From Bradyrhizobium liaoningense (GTDB lineage Bacteria > Pseudomonadota > Alphaproteobacteria > Rhizobiales > Xanthobacteraceae): a stretch of DNA of 64,000 nt. A model generated the notes under the pieces. The model had not been told where the DNA came from, did no database searches, and saw nothing but the letters and a program-made list of their open reading frames with translations. The stretch lies in assembly GCF_018130955.1 (NCBI RefSeq), contig NZ_JAFCJM010000002.1:227350-291349 (forward strand), given 5' to 3'. Position 1 is the first letter of the stretch. Each line of letters starts with the position of its first letter. Shown piece after piece: positions 10,903 to 19,092 of the stretch. A program made the translations under genes and the position numbers.

Positions 10903-11682
10903 CTAGCGGCCGCGCGAAACCCGCTCGATCTCCGCCTTCACGATGCGCTCGACCAGGCCTGGCAGATTGTCGTCGAGCCAGGATTTCAGCATCGGCCGCA
11001 GCATCTCCTTGACCAGATCCTCCAGCGTTCGCGCATTGTTGCTGAGGACGGTGTGGGCCAGCGTGTTGAAGGCGGATTCGACTGCCGAAACCGTCGTTTG
11101 CGCCAGGATCGGCTGCTGGGGCGGCAGCGGCGGCGCGTCCCAATCGACCTGCGAATAGGATGGTGGTGGCGGCGGCGGCGCAGGCCGGGGCGGCGGCGTT
11201 GCGGCAGCCGCTTCGGCGAACTCGAGGTCGTCCTTGGGCTCGACCCTGCGGAAGCTCGGCGGCGGCGGCGCCGGCGTCTCGACAGCCATCTCGTCTGTCA
11301 GCTCGAGGACATCGGGCTCGGCCGGCTCGGGTTCGGGCTCTGGCGCGCGGACCTCCGGCGCCGTCGTCGCGTCGTCGAGCCCGGCCAGCAGCGCATCGAT
11401 ATCGTCCTGGCTGTTGCTCGCCGCAGGTTCCGGCGCGGGTGCAGGCGCAGGTTTTGCAGCCGGCGGTGGCGCGGGTTTTTCGGCGGCGGGCTTTGGCGCG
11501 ATCTTGGACGGCGGAATGTCGTTCATGGCCGCAGGCTTTGGCGCCGGAGCGGCGGCGGAAGGCTTCTCCGGCTTCGCGGCTTCGGTAGCCGGCGGCTTGG
11601 CCTCATCGTCGGCAATGATGCGCCGGATCGAGGCCAGAATCTCCTCCATGGAGGGTTCTGTGACCTTTGCAGGCTGCGTCAT
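10903..11682 (-). CDS. popZ: PopZ-like polar organising protein (DUF2497)
   Basis: The layout is that of PopZ, the cell-pole scaffold of alphaproteobacteria that anchors the chromosome origin. It has a short N-terminal helix (MEEILASIRRIIADDE), a long Pro/Ala/Glu-rich disordered middle (about residues 30-190) and a C-terminal helical oligomerisation domain (TLAHTVLSNNARTLEDLVKE ... GLVERIVKAEIERVSRGR). The middle contains several Pro-rich tracts. The ATG at 11682 follows GGAGTCGG; a GTG four codons earlier is possible. The popZ-valS arrangement is conserved in related genomes. Confidence 0.9.
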   Translation of the reverse strand: MTQPAKVTEPSMEEILASIRRIIADDEAKPPATEAAKPEKPSAAAPAPKPAAMNDIPPSKIAPKPAAEKPAPPPAAKPAPAPAPEPAASNSQDDIDALLAGLDDATTAPEVRAPEPEPEPAEPDVLELTDEMAVETPAPPPPSFRRVEPKDDLEFAEAAAATPPPRPAPPPPPPSYSQVDWDAPPLPPQQPILAQTTVSAVESAFNTLAHTVLSNNARTLEDLVKEMLRPMLKSWLDDNLPGLVERIVKAEIERVSRGR

Positions 11683-12022
11683 CTCCGACTCCACATCATC
11701 AACGCCCTCGCACGCGCTGTTTTACACCAAGCACGACAGGAATGGCCGGTTCCGGACCGGCGGCCCGGCATTTTCATCGCAACGGCCTGACTTGTCCCCA
11801 AGTCCGAACGCAAGTCTTGACCCGGCAGAGGCATTTGCGACTCATCGCACGCCGCGCGCCCTGCCCGCGGCCCCGCAGTTCGACGCACACAACATCACGT
11901 GCAGCGCGAATCGCCCCATCGCCTCATGGAAAGGCTATGTCAGGGCCTTTCACGAATGCAAGCAAACAGCCGGCCTCGCGTAGCTGCGAGGCCGGCTGGC
12001 GTTGACGAGTTGGTTTGGGAGA
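11683..12022. other. Intergenic region between tolC and popZ
   Basis: These 340 bases hold no convincing gene. They contain the tolC terminator hairpin near the right end and presumably the promoter of popZ; no clear -35/-10 pair was picked out. Confidence 0.5.
11968..11997 (-). terminator. Rho-independent-type hairpin after tolC
   Basis: A perfect 12-bp stem AGCCGGCCTCGC / GCGAGGCCGGCT has a 6-base loop. On the minus strand it lies 25 bases past the tolC stop and is followed by GTTTGCTTGC, a weak T-rich tract. Confidence 0.75.
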
Positions 12023-13426
12023 TCAGCGTCCGTCGGGCGTGCGCACGCCGGCCCAGCTATCGCGGACCTGATGGTAGTGCACGCTCGCATCGTACGTGAC
12101 GGTCGACAGACCGAGCACCTGCGGCGACAGGCGGCCGACGGCGCTCAATACGGAGTAGGACGCCACGACGCGATCGTGTTGCGCGGTCACAAGCGCGACG
12201 CGGGCATTGACCAGCGCCTGCTGCGCGTTGAGGACGTCGAGCGTCGTGCGCTGGCCAGCCTTGGCCTCTTCACGGACGCCGTTGAGCGCGATCTCGGACG
12301 CCGTGACCTGCGCCTGCGCGGACTGCACCTGCGCCTTGCCAGCCTGCAACTGCCCCCATGCCTGCACGACGTTGGCACGGGCCTGGTCGCGCGTCGTCTC
12401 GAGGTTGAGGCGCTGCTGCGCCAGGTTTTCCTTCGACTGCCGGATCAACGAGTATTCGGCACCGCCCTGGTAAAGGGGCATCGAGGCCTGCGCCACGGCT
12501 GACGCGCCGAACGAGCGGTACTGAATCAATGACTGTTCGGCGGATTGGGTGACGGCCGCCTGCACGGAGATCGTCGGCAGCAGCGCGCCCTCATTGACCT
12601 TGACCTGGAGATAGTTGACGTCGATGCCGTACATGGCGGCCGTGACGTTCGGGTTTTCGATCAGCGCGAGCTCGACGGCGGAGGCAAGCGTCGGCGGCAG
12701 GAAACGATCGACCGGCGAGCCCGGTGCGAGATTGACCGGGTCATTGCCGATGATGCGGCGGAAATTTGCGCGCGTCGTCGTGAGATTCGATTCGGCGGTC
12801 AGTGCCTGCGTCTTGCCGGCGGCGAGCTGCGCTTCGGACTGGGCGACGTCGGTGCGCGTCACCTCACCGACATTGAAGCGATCGCGCGTCTGCTTCAGCG
12901 TCTGCTCGAGCACGCGAACGTTGCTCTTCTGGACTTCGAGCGTCGCCGAGTCGCGCAGATAGTCCATGTAAGTAGAGGCGGCGTTGAAGAGCACACTCTG
13001 ATCGAGGCTGCGCAGCCCTTCGCGGGCGCCGGAAACCGCACTCTCCGCCTGGCGCGTCTTGTTGGCGGTTTGGTTGCCGTTGAACACGGTCTGGTTGACC
13101 GTCAGGCCCGCGCTGCGAGGTATAGTGGTCCCGGAGAAGGGCGCCGAATTGAATGTGCTTTGCGTGTCTTGATATTGATAGCCGACGCTGGCCGAGAGCG
13201 AGACCCTGGGCCGATACCCAGACAAGGCCTGCGGCACGCCTTCGTCGGTGGAGCGCACCTGCGCGCGCTGCGCGTTGAGCTGCGGATTATTCTGATAGGC
13301 ACGTACCAGCGCGGCCTCGATGGTGTCCGCCAACGCTGGCGTCGGCCCCGCCAGCGCCAAGAGCAGGACCGAAACCGCAGCTCCGGTGAAGAGCTTCACC
13401 CCATGCATCCCAATATTTCCGTTCAT
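12023..13426 (-). CDS. tolC: TolC family outer-membrane channel protein
   Basis: This outer-membrane factor is for type I secretion or tripartite efflux. From the ATG at 13426 the protein has a signal peptide (VKLFTGAAVSVLLLALAG, cleavage after PALA), then the TolC repeat DTIEAALVRAYQNNPQLNAQ. Two helical hairpin halves follow, with TRTDVAQSEAQLAAGKTQAL and an internal repeat in the second half (AGQRTTLDVLNAQQALVNAR). The frame is open to 13507, but the extra 27 residues would precede the signal peptide. It lies between pcm-like and popZ genes, all on one strand; no inner-membrane partner is adjacent. Confidence 0.93.
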   Translation of the reverse strand: MNGNIGMHGVKLFTGAAVSVLLLALAGPTPALADTIEAALVRAYQNNPQLNAQRAQVRSTDEGVPQALSGYRPRVSLSASVGYQYQDTQSTFNSAPFSGTTIPRSAGLTVNQTVFNGNQTANKTRQAESAVSGAREGLRSLDQSVLFNAASTYMDYLRDSATLEVQKSNVRVLEQTLKQTRDRFNVGEVTRTDVAQSEAQLAAGKTQALTAESNLTTTRANFRRIIGNDPVNLAPGSPVDRFLPPTLASAVELALIENPNVTAAMYGIDVNYLQVKVNEGALLPTISVQAAVTQSAEQSLIQYRSFGASAVAQASMPLYQGGAEYSLIRQSKENLAQQRLNLETTRDQARANVVQAWGQLQAGKAQVQSAQAQVTASEIALNGVREEAKAGQRTTLDVLNAQQALVNARVALVTAQHDRVVASYSVLSAVGRLSPQVLGLSTVTYDASVHYHQVRDSWAGVRTPDGR

Positions 13427-13610
13427 TCTTATACCAGCTCGTGCCCGCGAGCCGGGTACCATGTTCGACTGGAGTCGTTGCCCCTGCGCAGCATAGGCCG
13501 CCGTCAAGCGCGACGGAACTACCCGGCGGTTGTTGGCGGTGGAAACTCTTCACGTGCAGCATCCCTGCCACACTTCTGATTCAGAACGGGATTTTAACGG
13601 CCTGAAGCCG

Positions 13611-14276
13611 TCAGAAAACGAATTCAGCGGCCCGTGTCAGGCCCGGAAGGACGGGCGCCGCGGTATCGAACAGCGTCCGATGGCCGAATTCGCCATGGAA
13701 CCGGGTCAGGATTACTGCCCGTTGCGGCCGGGATTCGGCGCTCACGCCAACCAGCCGCCCGCCATCGGCGAGCTGCCCCAGCAGCGCCTCCGGCGTGATT
13801 TCGGTCGCCCCGTTGAGGACGATCACGTCGTAGGGCGCGCCCGCCGGGTCGCCCTCAGCGCAAGCGGCGGCCTTGCAGGTCGCATTCGCCAGGCCAAGCG
13901 CTGCGAACGTCTGAGCGGCTTTCGCCGCCAGCGCCGAATCGCTTTCGGTCGCGGTGACCGTTGCGGCGAGCTTGGCTGCGAGTGCGGCCACGTAGCCGGT
14001 TGCAGTTCCGACCACCAGCACGCGATCGCCGGCACCGATCTCGGCTGCCTGCAAGAGCTTGGCCGTCAGGGCCGGCTTGATCAGGTATCGCTTCGCAGAG
14101 CCGCTCTCGGCGACATCGAGGTCAAGGTCGAGATAGGCCAGCGCCTGTCGGCTCGCCGGCACGAAGGCCTCGCGCGGCACGATGAGCATCGCATCGAGGA
14201 TTCTGCGATCGGTGACGTCGCTGGTGCGCACCTGGCCATCGACCATTTTCTGGCGCGCGGTCGAAAAACCGGACAT
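13611..14276 (-). CDS. pcm: Protein-L-isoaspartate O-methyltransferase family protein
   Basis: The 221-residue PCMT-family protein has the N-terminal block ARQKMVDGQVRTSDVTDRRI, LIVPREAFVPAS, a SAM-binding region and APYDVIVLNGATE. Active enzymes repair isoaspartyl residues. Motif I reads RVLVVGTATGY where canonical enzymes have V-L-E-I/V-G-T-G-S-G-Y, so the acidic residue and one glycine are changed. The residues just before it (KRYLIKPALTAKLL) also differ from the usual SQP-hinge region. It may be a divergent paralogue with altered activity. It precedes tolC by 184 bases. Confidence 0.85.
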   Translation of the reverse strand: MSGFSTARQKMVDGQVRTSDVTDRRILDAMLIVPREAFVPASRQALAYLDLDLDVAESGSAKRYLIKPALTAKLLQAAEIGAGDRVLVVGTATGYVAALAAKLAATVTATESDSALAAKAAQTFAALGLANATCKAAACAEGDPAGAPYDVIVLNGATEITPEALLGQLADGGRLVGVSAESRPQRAVILTRFHGEFGHRTLFDTAAPVLPGLTRAAEFVF

Positions 14277-14392
14277 TTATGGACCCTGGAATGCGGACGC
14301 TGCCGCGGGAGAATGTTGCGGCATCTTTGGAACATGGCCCGCAAAAACGCAACATGGCGATTGGCGGGAACGCGCAGGGTTCCGGTAATCGC

Positions 14393-14572
14393 CTACTCGA
14401 TCGCGACCGCCAAGCGCCCGATCAGCGCCGCCACTTCGTCGAGGCGCGCCGCATCGTGCCTCTCCACGGCGCGTGCAAGTCGCGCGAGACATTCGTCGTC
14501 GGTAAGGTCGGGGATGTCGGCAGGCTGGATCGAGGGGACGAGCTTCGAACGATCGTCAACGACGTCTAGCAT
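14393..14572 (-). CDS. Small conserved-type hypothetical protein (59 aa)
   Basis: The frame is open through the tRNA-Asn gene, but the coding part is taken from the ATG at 14572, which follows a GGAG site. The product is acidic-to-neutral and helical (DLTDDECLARLARAVERHDA, then LDEVAALIGRLAVAIE), with no signal or membrane segment. Function is unknown. It sits between tRNA-Asn and the pcm-like gene. Confidence 0.5.
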   Translation of the reverse strand: MLDVVDDRSKLVPSIQPADIPDLTDDECLARLARAVERHDAARLDEVAALIGRLAVAIE

Positions 14573-14736
14573 CAGAATCAGCTCCGCATTGACCCGGCAG
14601 GCGGAACCTCGATTTGAATTGAGTCGATTTGGCGTCTGCGGCGGGGCGCTTGCGCGGACCTGGCACACGTCCGCGTGAAGCAGCTCGCTCCCCGACTCAG
14701 GAGTCGGCCGCAATTCATTGATGAAATTGAGAAAAC

Positions 14737-14811
14737 TGGCTCCCCGGGCTGGATTCGAACCAGCGACCATCCGATTAACAGTCGGATGCTCTACCGCTGA
14801 GCTACCGAGGA
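14737..14811 (-). tRNA. tRNA-Asn (GTT)
   Basis: The minus strand folds into a standard cloverleaf. The acceptor stem pairs TCCTCGG with CCGGGGA, the anticodon loop is CTGTTAA (GTT), and the T arm has GGTTCGAATCC. The 3' CCA is encoded. Length is 75 nt. Confidence 0.97.
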
Positions 14812-14939
14812 AAAAGGCGAACCGTTCGTTCGCGCGCGGCTGCGTATAACAAAGCCTCTTGCGCTTGCAAAGGACGAATTCGTCATATCCTCACCATCGG
14901 GAGGATGGGGCCGGAGCCCCTCCTCTCCGCGGGCCGCCA

Positions 14940-14988
14940 GAGCATGATCCGGAAAAGTGCGCAGCGGTTTTCCGAAAAGATCATGCTC
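14940..14988. repeat. Intergenic palindromic repeat, family C
   Basis: The arms GAGCATGATC (14940-14949) and GATCATGCTC (14979-14988) carry an inner GGAAAA ... TTTTCC pairing. This is a very common dispersed element in rhizobia and Bradyrhizobium. It lies in the gap between tRNA-Asn and the secreted-protein gene. Confidence 0.8.
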
Positions 14989-15045
14989 AAACCAAGCCCC
15001 AAAGCAAGATGACGATTCGACCTAACGCCATCGCGCTTTGGCGCG

Positions 15046-15414
15046 TTACTCAGCGACGAACGAGGTGGTCTTGGTGCCGTGGTCGTAGCGCAGCCTCAGC
15101 GCGGTGAACTTGCAGAGGTTGACGTTCTTCCAGAGCACGGACTCGTTGTAGTCCTGCCAGTCGACGCGGATGTTCCAGACGCAGCCATCGTCATCGTCGT
15201 CGAACTCGACATAGGTCGAGGCAGTGTTCTGCAAGACCTTCTCGAGCTCGTTGTCCCATTCGTCCAGACCGTCGTCCGGCGCATTGAAACCGAGGAACTT
15301 GATGGCGTAGCCGGTCTCGTTGACGACGGTGACGTTGCGGGCGTCGGCGGCGAAGGACGGCGCAGCTGACATCGCGAGACCGACGGCGAAAAGTGCTGAC
15401 AAGAAATGTTTCAT
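15046..15414 (-). CDS. Small secreted protein, unknown function
   Basis: The 122-residue protein has a clear signal peptide (MKHFLSALFAVGLAMSAAPS, cleavage after FAA/FAAD) and a GAGG ribosome site. The mature part has an acidic D-run (EFDDDDDGCVWNIRVDW) and two cysteines, at about 79 and 101, that could form a disulfide. Similar short periplasmic proteins are common in Bradyrhizobium; none has a known function as far as I can tell. Confidence 0.8.
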   Translation of the reverse strand: MKHFLSALFAVGLAMSAAPSFAADARNVTVVNETGYAIKFLGFNAPDDGLDEWDNELEKVLQNTASTYVEFDDDDDGCVWNIRVDWQDYNESVLWKNVNLCKFTALRLRYDHGTKTTSFVAE

Positions 15415-15467
15415 GGAATGCCTCGATGAAACCTTGGCGGCGCGATCAACCCCGCGCCTCCGGGCGG

Positions 15468-15487
15468 CGCGCCACTTCAGTGGCGCG
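15468..15487 (-). terminator. Hairpin downstream of the flotillin operon
   Basis: Stem CGCGCCACT / AGTGGCGCG lies with almost no loop between the flotillin stop and the next start. There is no T tract, so it could equally be a processing or pausing element. Confidence 0.4.
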
Positions 15488-15543
15488 TCGCCAGTTCTAT
15501 CGAGCCGCGGACCGGATTCCGCAATGAACCGGCATTCACACGC

Positions 15544-17241
15544 CTACTCTGCGGCGTCTGTTTTGGCCGGTGTCGGCGCGCTCGCCGCAACGGCCGAGCC
15601 GTTGGGCTTGCCGGTGACCGCGCCGACCAGCGCCTTCACCGGATCCTCGCCCGGCGCAAAACCGCTTTGACGCAGGATCTCGTCGATCATCGGGCGCAGC
15701 GCGTGCACCTTGAGAAGCTCGCCGGCCAGCCCCTCGCCGAACCCCACATTGCCGCCGCCCGCGCCGTTGCCGCCGAAGGCGCCGCCGGTGTGGAGGATAC
15801 GGACGTCCTTGAGGTTCGCGATCGGCTTGACCATCTCGGCCAGCGCCGACGGCGTCATCTCGATTCGCTTCTTGGCGATCTCGAAATCGATCACGTTGCT
15901 GCCGAGCTTGTTCTGCGCCTCGTTCTTCATGGTGATGACGGCAGCCTCGGCTTCACCGATGTTCTTGACGCCGACGGCCTTGATCTTGTTGGCCTCGGCT
16001 TCGGCCGTTGCCAGCGTCTTGGTGGCCTCGGCGCGGTCGAGCGCGGCCTTCTTCTCCGCTTCGGCCGCGACGATCACCTCGGTCGACTTGCGTTCGGCTT
16101 CCGTGCGGGCCGCCAGCACCTGGGTGAGACGGGCGCGGTCGGCGACCTCCACGGCGCGTGCGGTGACGACCTTTTCCTCGGCCGACACGGCGATCGCTTC
16201 CGCCGTCTTGGCTTCGGCGACGGCTTCCGAGGTCTGCTTGCTCTTGGCCGCGATCTGGATCTCGTTCTCCTGGGTGGCGATCTGGATCTCGCGCTGCGCG
16301 TCAGTCTTGCGCTTGTTGATCGCGAGATCGGATTCGATCACCGCCGTTTCCTTGACCTGCTTGGCGCCCGCCTCCTTCTCGGCGACCGCACGATCGGTAT
16401 CGATGCGCGCATTTTCCTCGGTCAGGCGCGCCGTTTGCGTGGCGGTCGCGACTTCGGCGCGCGTACTCGCGGTCTTGTTGGCGATGTCGCGCTCCTGCGA
16501 GAGCTCGGCCTCCTTCTTGGTGCGCTCGATGGCCAGCGTCTGCTGCCGCGCCTCGAGGTCTTTTTGCGCAATGGCGACCTCGTTGTCGCGAACGATCGAG
16601 TTGCGGTCGCGCCGGCGGGTCTCGGTGACCGTCTTCAACTGGGTCAGACCTTCGGCATCGAAGAAATTCTCGGGATTGAAGAATTTGACGTCGGTCTGGT
16701 CGAGCTTTGTGAGCGACACGGATTCGAGCTCGAGACCGTTGGATTTGACGTCGGACTCCACGGTCGCCTGCACGTGCTTGACGAAATCGCTGCGCTTTTC
16801 CTGTAGCTCCAGGATGGACATGGTCGCAGCCACCGAACGCAGGCCGTCGACAAATTTGGCTTCGACCTGGTTGCGCAGGGCTTCGGCGTCATTGGTCAGC
16901 GCGCCCAGCGTCTGGCTCGCGAGCGCAATGCTCTCATCGTCGGGACGAACGCGGACATAGAACTCGGCGACGATATCGACGCGCAGCCGGTCCTTGGTGA
17001 TGAGCGACTCCCGCTCCTTGCGCTCGACCGTGAGCCGCAGCGTCTTGAGGTTGACGCTGGCATAGGAGTGGAAGATCGGCAGGATCATGGCGCCGCCGTC
17101 GAGCACGACCTTCTTGCCCCCGAGGCCGGTGCGGACGAAGGCCTCGTCGCGGGTCGCGCGCTTGTAGAGAATGGTAAAGACGATGCCGAGGACGACGATC
17201 AGCGCGACGCCGATCATGGCCGGAACTGCGATGTCGAACAT
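15544..17241 (-). CDS. Flotillin-like SPFH protein (YqiK type)
   Basis: The 565-residue membrane-microdomain scaffold has an N-terminal transmembrane helix (about 6-28, MIGVALIVVLGIVFTILYKR) and an SPFH domain (about 30-210, with VVLDGGAMILPIFHSYA and VNLKTLRLTVERKE). A long Ala/Glu/Lys coiled coil (about 210-450) and a C-terminal Gly-rich segment (GGAFGGNGAGGGNVGFGEG) follow. YqiK/flotillin proteins organise lipid microdomains and are linked to envelope stress. The ATG at 17241 follows GGAG; a TTG seven codons upstream is an alternative. It is third in an operon after the PspA and YqiJ-like genes. Confidence 0.93.
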   Translation of the reverse strand: MFDIAVPAMIGVALIVVLGIVFTILYKRATRDEAFVRTGLGGKKVVLDGGAMILPIFHSYASVNLKTLRLTVERKERESLITKDRLRVDIVAEFYVRVRPDDESIALASQTLGALTNDAEALRNQVEAKFVDGLRSVAATMSILELQEKRSDFVKHVQATVESDVKSNGLELESVSLTKLDQTDVKFFNPENFFDAEGLTQLKTVTETRRRDRNSIVRDNEVAIAQKDLEARQQTLAIERTKKEAELSQERDIANKTASTRAEVATATQTARLTEENARIDTDRAVAEKEAGAKQVKETAVIESDLAINKRKTDAQREIQIATQENEIQIAAKSKQTSEAVAEAKTAEAIAVSAEEKVVTARAVEVADRARLTQVLAARTEAERKSTEVIVAAEAEKKAALDRAEATKTLATAEAEANKIKAVGVKNIGEAEAAVITMKNEAQNKLGSNVIDFEIAKKRIEMTPSALAEMVKPIANLKDVRILHTGGAFGGNGAGGGNVGFGEGLAGELLKVHALRPMIDEILRQSGFAPGEDPVKALVGAVTGKPNGSAVAASAPTPAKTDAAE

Positions 17242-17258
17242 GACGATCTCCGATTGAT

Positions 17259-17918
17259 TCAATCCTTGAGTGCAGGTTTGGGCGGCTTGAGTTCATCGCT
17301 GGCAGCGACCGCGACGAAACGCGTGCCGATGCGGTCGACCAGCAGGACAAGGGTTCCCTGCGCCAGCGGAGCCGACGACGGAGCCGCGACCGCCCAGACG
17401 AAATGCCGATTGCCGTGGACGTCGGCGACGCTGACCCGGCCCGGCGGGCCCTGATCGAGCGGGCCGATCACGACCTCGCCGACGCGGCCGACAAGATCGC
17501 CGAGCCCGACCGCGTAGCTCTCGTCCTTGGGAATGATTTTGGCGATGAAGCCGCTCGACATCCGCACGAGCGGGACCGAGGCGGCCAGCGCGCCGAGCGA
17601 GGCAACGGTCACCGGCAAAGGGCCGGCCACCAGCCGCGCGAGATCCTGGATCAGGAACCCCGTGATCGAGAAGGCGCCGAGCAGCAGCAGGATGAAGATC
17701 AGCAGCGGCACGCCGCCGAGATTGATCCAGGAGATGGCGTTGACCACCCCGCTGTCGCTCGGGTGGCTGAAATCGACGGCGATCCCAAGCATTTCGCTTA
17801 TCGACGCGCCCACGAGCATCGCGACCACCTCGACGGAGCCCACGATGACGATCATGGCCGCCGCAATCGCGAACGGCCTGACCTCCGGCGCCATGACATG
17901 TTCGAGCAAAGCGCTCAT
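17259..17918 (-). CDS. YqiJ-like inner-membrane protein with OB/NfeD-type domain
   Basis: The 219-residue protein has three hydrophobic segments (about 15-40, 70-95, 100-120). A soluble C-terminal beta domain follows (GLGDLVGRVGEVVIGPLDQG ... FVWAVAAPSSAPLAQGTLV), of the OB-fold type seen in YqiJ and NfeD. These proteins are partners of flotillins (yqiJ-yqiK in E. coli). It starts 10 bases after the PspA stop and ends 17 bases before flotillin, so all three are cotranscribed. Confidence 0.88.
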   Translation of the reverse strand: MSALLEHVMAPEVRPFAIAAAMIVIVGSVEVVAMLVGASISEMLGIAVDFSHPSDSGVVNAISWINLGGVPLLIFILLLLGAFSITGFLIQDLARLVAGPLPVTVASLGALAASVPLVRMSSGFIAKIIPKDESYAVGLGDLVGRVGEVVIGPLDQGPPGRVSVADVHGNRHFVWAVAAPSSAPLAQGTLVLLVDRIGTRFVAVAASDELKPPKPALKD

Positions 17919-17928
17919 GACAATTGAC

Positions 17929-19092
17929 TCAGGAGCGCGACTTCAACCGCGCGAGCCTCGCCGCAATCTCCTTGTCGCGATGCAACGCGCTGAGCTCATC
18001 GATATCGCTCGAAAACGGAATGCCCGCCGGCACGCCGGTCGCCCGTGCCACGGCGCGCCCGGCGCGCAAGGCTTTTGCCGCCGCAGCATGACCGCCCTGC
18101 TTCCGGGTCGAATTTGTGGACTGGACGTTGGCCGACGCCTCGCTTCGCTCCAGATCGGCGCGCCGCTGCTCGGCGTCTTGCAGCGCCGACATCACCGCGC
18201 GCAGCGAGGTGACGCAATTCTCGATCTTCTCGTTGTTCTCGTCGATCGCGCGTGTCAGCACCTCGAATTGCGCCTCGAGGTCCATCTGCCGGGCGATGCC
18301 GGCGCGGGCGAGATCGTCACGGCTGTCGTCGACCGCGCCCTGGATCTTGGCGTTGAGGTCGGCCATCTCGCGCTCGATCTCGCTGCGCCGTGCGTTGAGC
18401 CGATATTCCTCGGCGCGTGCTGAGCCCAGCGCCTCGCGCGCCTCGGCTTCCGCGCGCTCGATCTCGCGAATGGCCTGGCTCACGACCTTCAGCTTGTTCT
18501 TGCCTTCCGCCTGCTCGATCGCGTCATAGGCGATCCCGGCGATCAGGCGCCCGACCCGGGACAGGAAGTTCTCGGGAGCGGCAGCGATGGTATCCATGGC
18601 GTTCTCCTCCTCTGGCAGAATGTTCGGCGTGACGCCGTAGTGAATCTCAAAACCGTCGTCGGTGCGGATCAGGCGGGCGGGCACGCTCTGCCCCCAGCCT
18701 TCGGCGTAGCCGGCATAGTCGAAGGGCACGCTGAAGCGCCCCTGCACGGTGGCGATCGATATCGTCGTCGGCCCCTTGATCTTGGCGAGCTTGTCGTCGA
18801 GCGGCAGACGTTTGCCACCGGCAGCGCGGTACTCGGCGCGGTCGCGCAGGCCCAGCGTCACGAGGCGGGACGGCAGTGCGGTCTCTTTTCGGATCGCGTC
18901 GTAGGCATGGGCGTGCAGCAGCACGACGTTGGAGCCCACATTGTGGGTGCGGGCCACCTCATCGAGGATCTCCATCATGCGGTCGTAGGCCCTGAAGGTC
19001 GCCTCGATCGCAGCCGTGACGGCCGGATCAGGGGCGAGCCTGTAGCGAAGCGCGGACGGGGCGTTTCGGGGCGACGGGCTCATGGAAAGCAC
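17929..19092 (-). CDS. TnpB-N-like domain joined to PspA/IM30 protein
   Basis: The 387-residue frame has two parts. Residues 166-387 are PspA/IM30: an N-terminal amphipathic helix (FLSRVGRLIAGIAYDAI), then long coiled coils (SQAIREIERAEAEAREALG ... QMDLEAQFEVLTRAIDENNE), which bind and remodel stressed inner membrane. Residues ~14-165 match the N-terminal (WED/REC) part of IS200/IS605 OrfB/TnpB proteins by eye: LRYRLAPDP, YDAIRKETALPSRLVTLGLR, LPLDDKLAKIKGPTTISI, VQGRFSVPF and a final DDGFEIHYGVTP. No RuvC or zinc-finger region exists. The start is GTG at 19092 or ATG at 19083, neither with a good ribosome site. A second start at 18597 has one. Confidence 0.82.
   Translation of the reverse strand: MLSMSPSPRNAPSALRYRLAPDPAVTAAIEATFRAYDRMMEILDEVARTHNVGSNVVLLHAHAYDAIRKETALPSRLVTLGLRDRAEYRAAGGKRLPLDDKLAKIKGPTTISIATVQGRFSVPFDYAGYAEGWGQSVPARLIRTDDGFEIHYGVTPNILPEEENAMDTIAAAPENFLSRVGRLIAGIAYDAIEQAEGKNKLKVVSQAIREIERAEAEAREALGSARAEEYRLNARRSEIEREMADLNAKIQGAVDDSRDDLARAGIARQMDLEAQFEVLTRAIDENNEKIENCVTSLRAVMSALQDAEQRRADLERSEASANVQSTNSTRKQGGHAAAAKALRAGRAVARATGVPAGIPFSSDIDELSALHRDKEIAARLARLKSRS
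18597..18615 (-). promoter_or_regulatory. Strong internal ribosome binding site and start for PspA alone
   Basis: On the minus strand AGAGGAGGAGAACGCC directly precedes the ATG at 18597, in frame with the long gene. Initiation there gives a 222-residue protein, the usual PspA length. The same mRNA may yield both a fused and a free PspA. Confidence 0.65.

Noticed and set aside
7855..11790. Plus-strand open frame of 1311 codons
   Set aside because: It is the antisense shadow of valS and popZ. The translation is His/Arg/Leu-rich low-grade sequence with no domain, and both minus-strand genes have clear motifs.
12545..13579. Plus-strand open frame across the tolC gene
   Set aside because: Opposite strand to a well-supported tolC with signal peptide and repeats.
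14573..14770. N-terminal extension of the 59-aa gene through tRNA-Asn
   Set aside because: The first residues are the antisense of the tRNA arms; a good internal start with a GGAG site exists at 14572.
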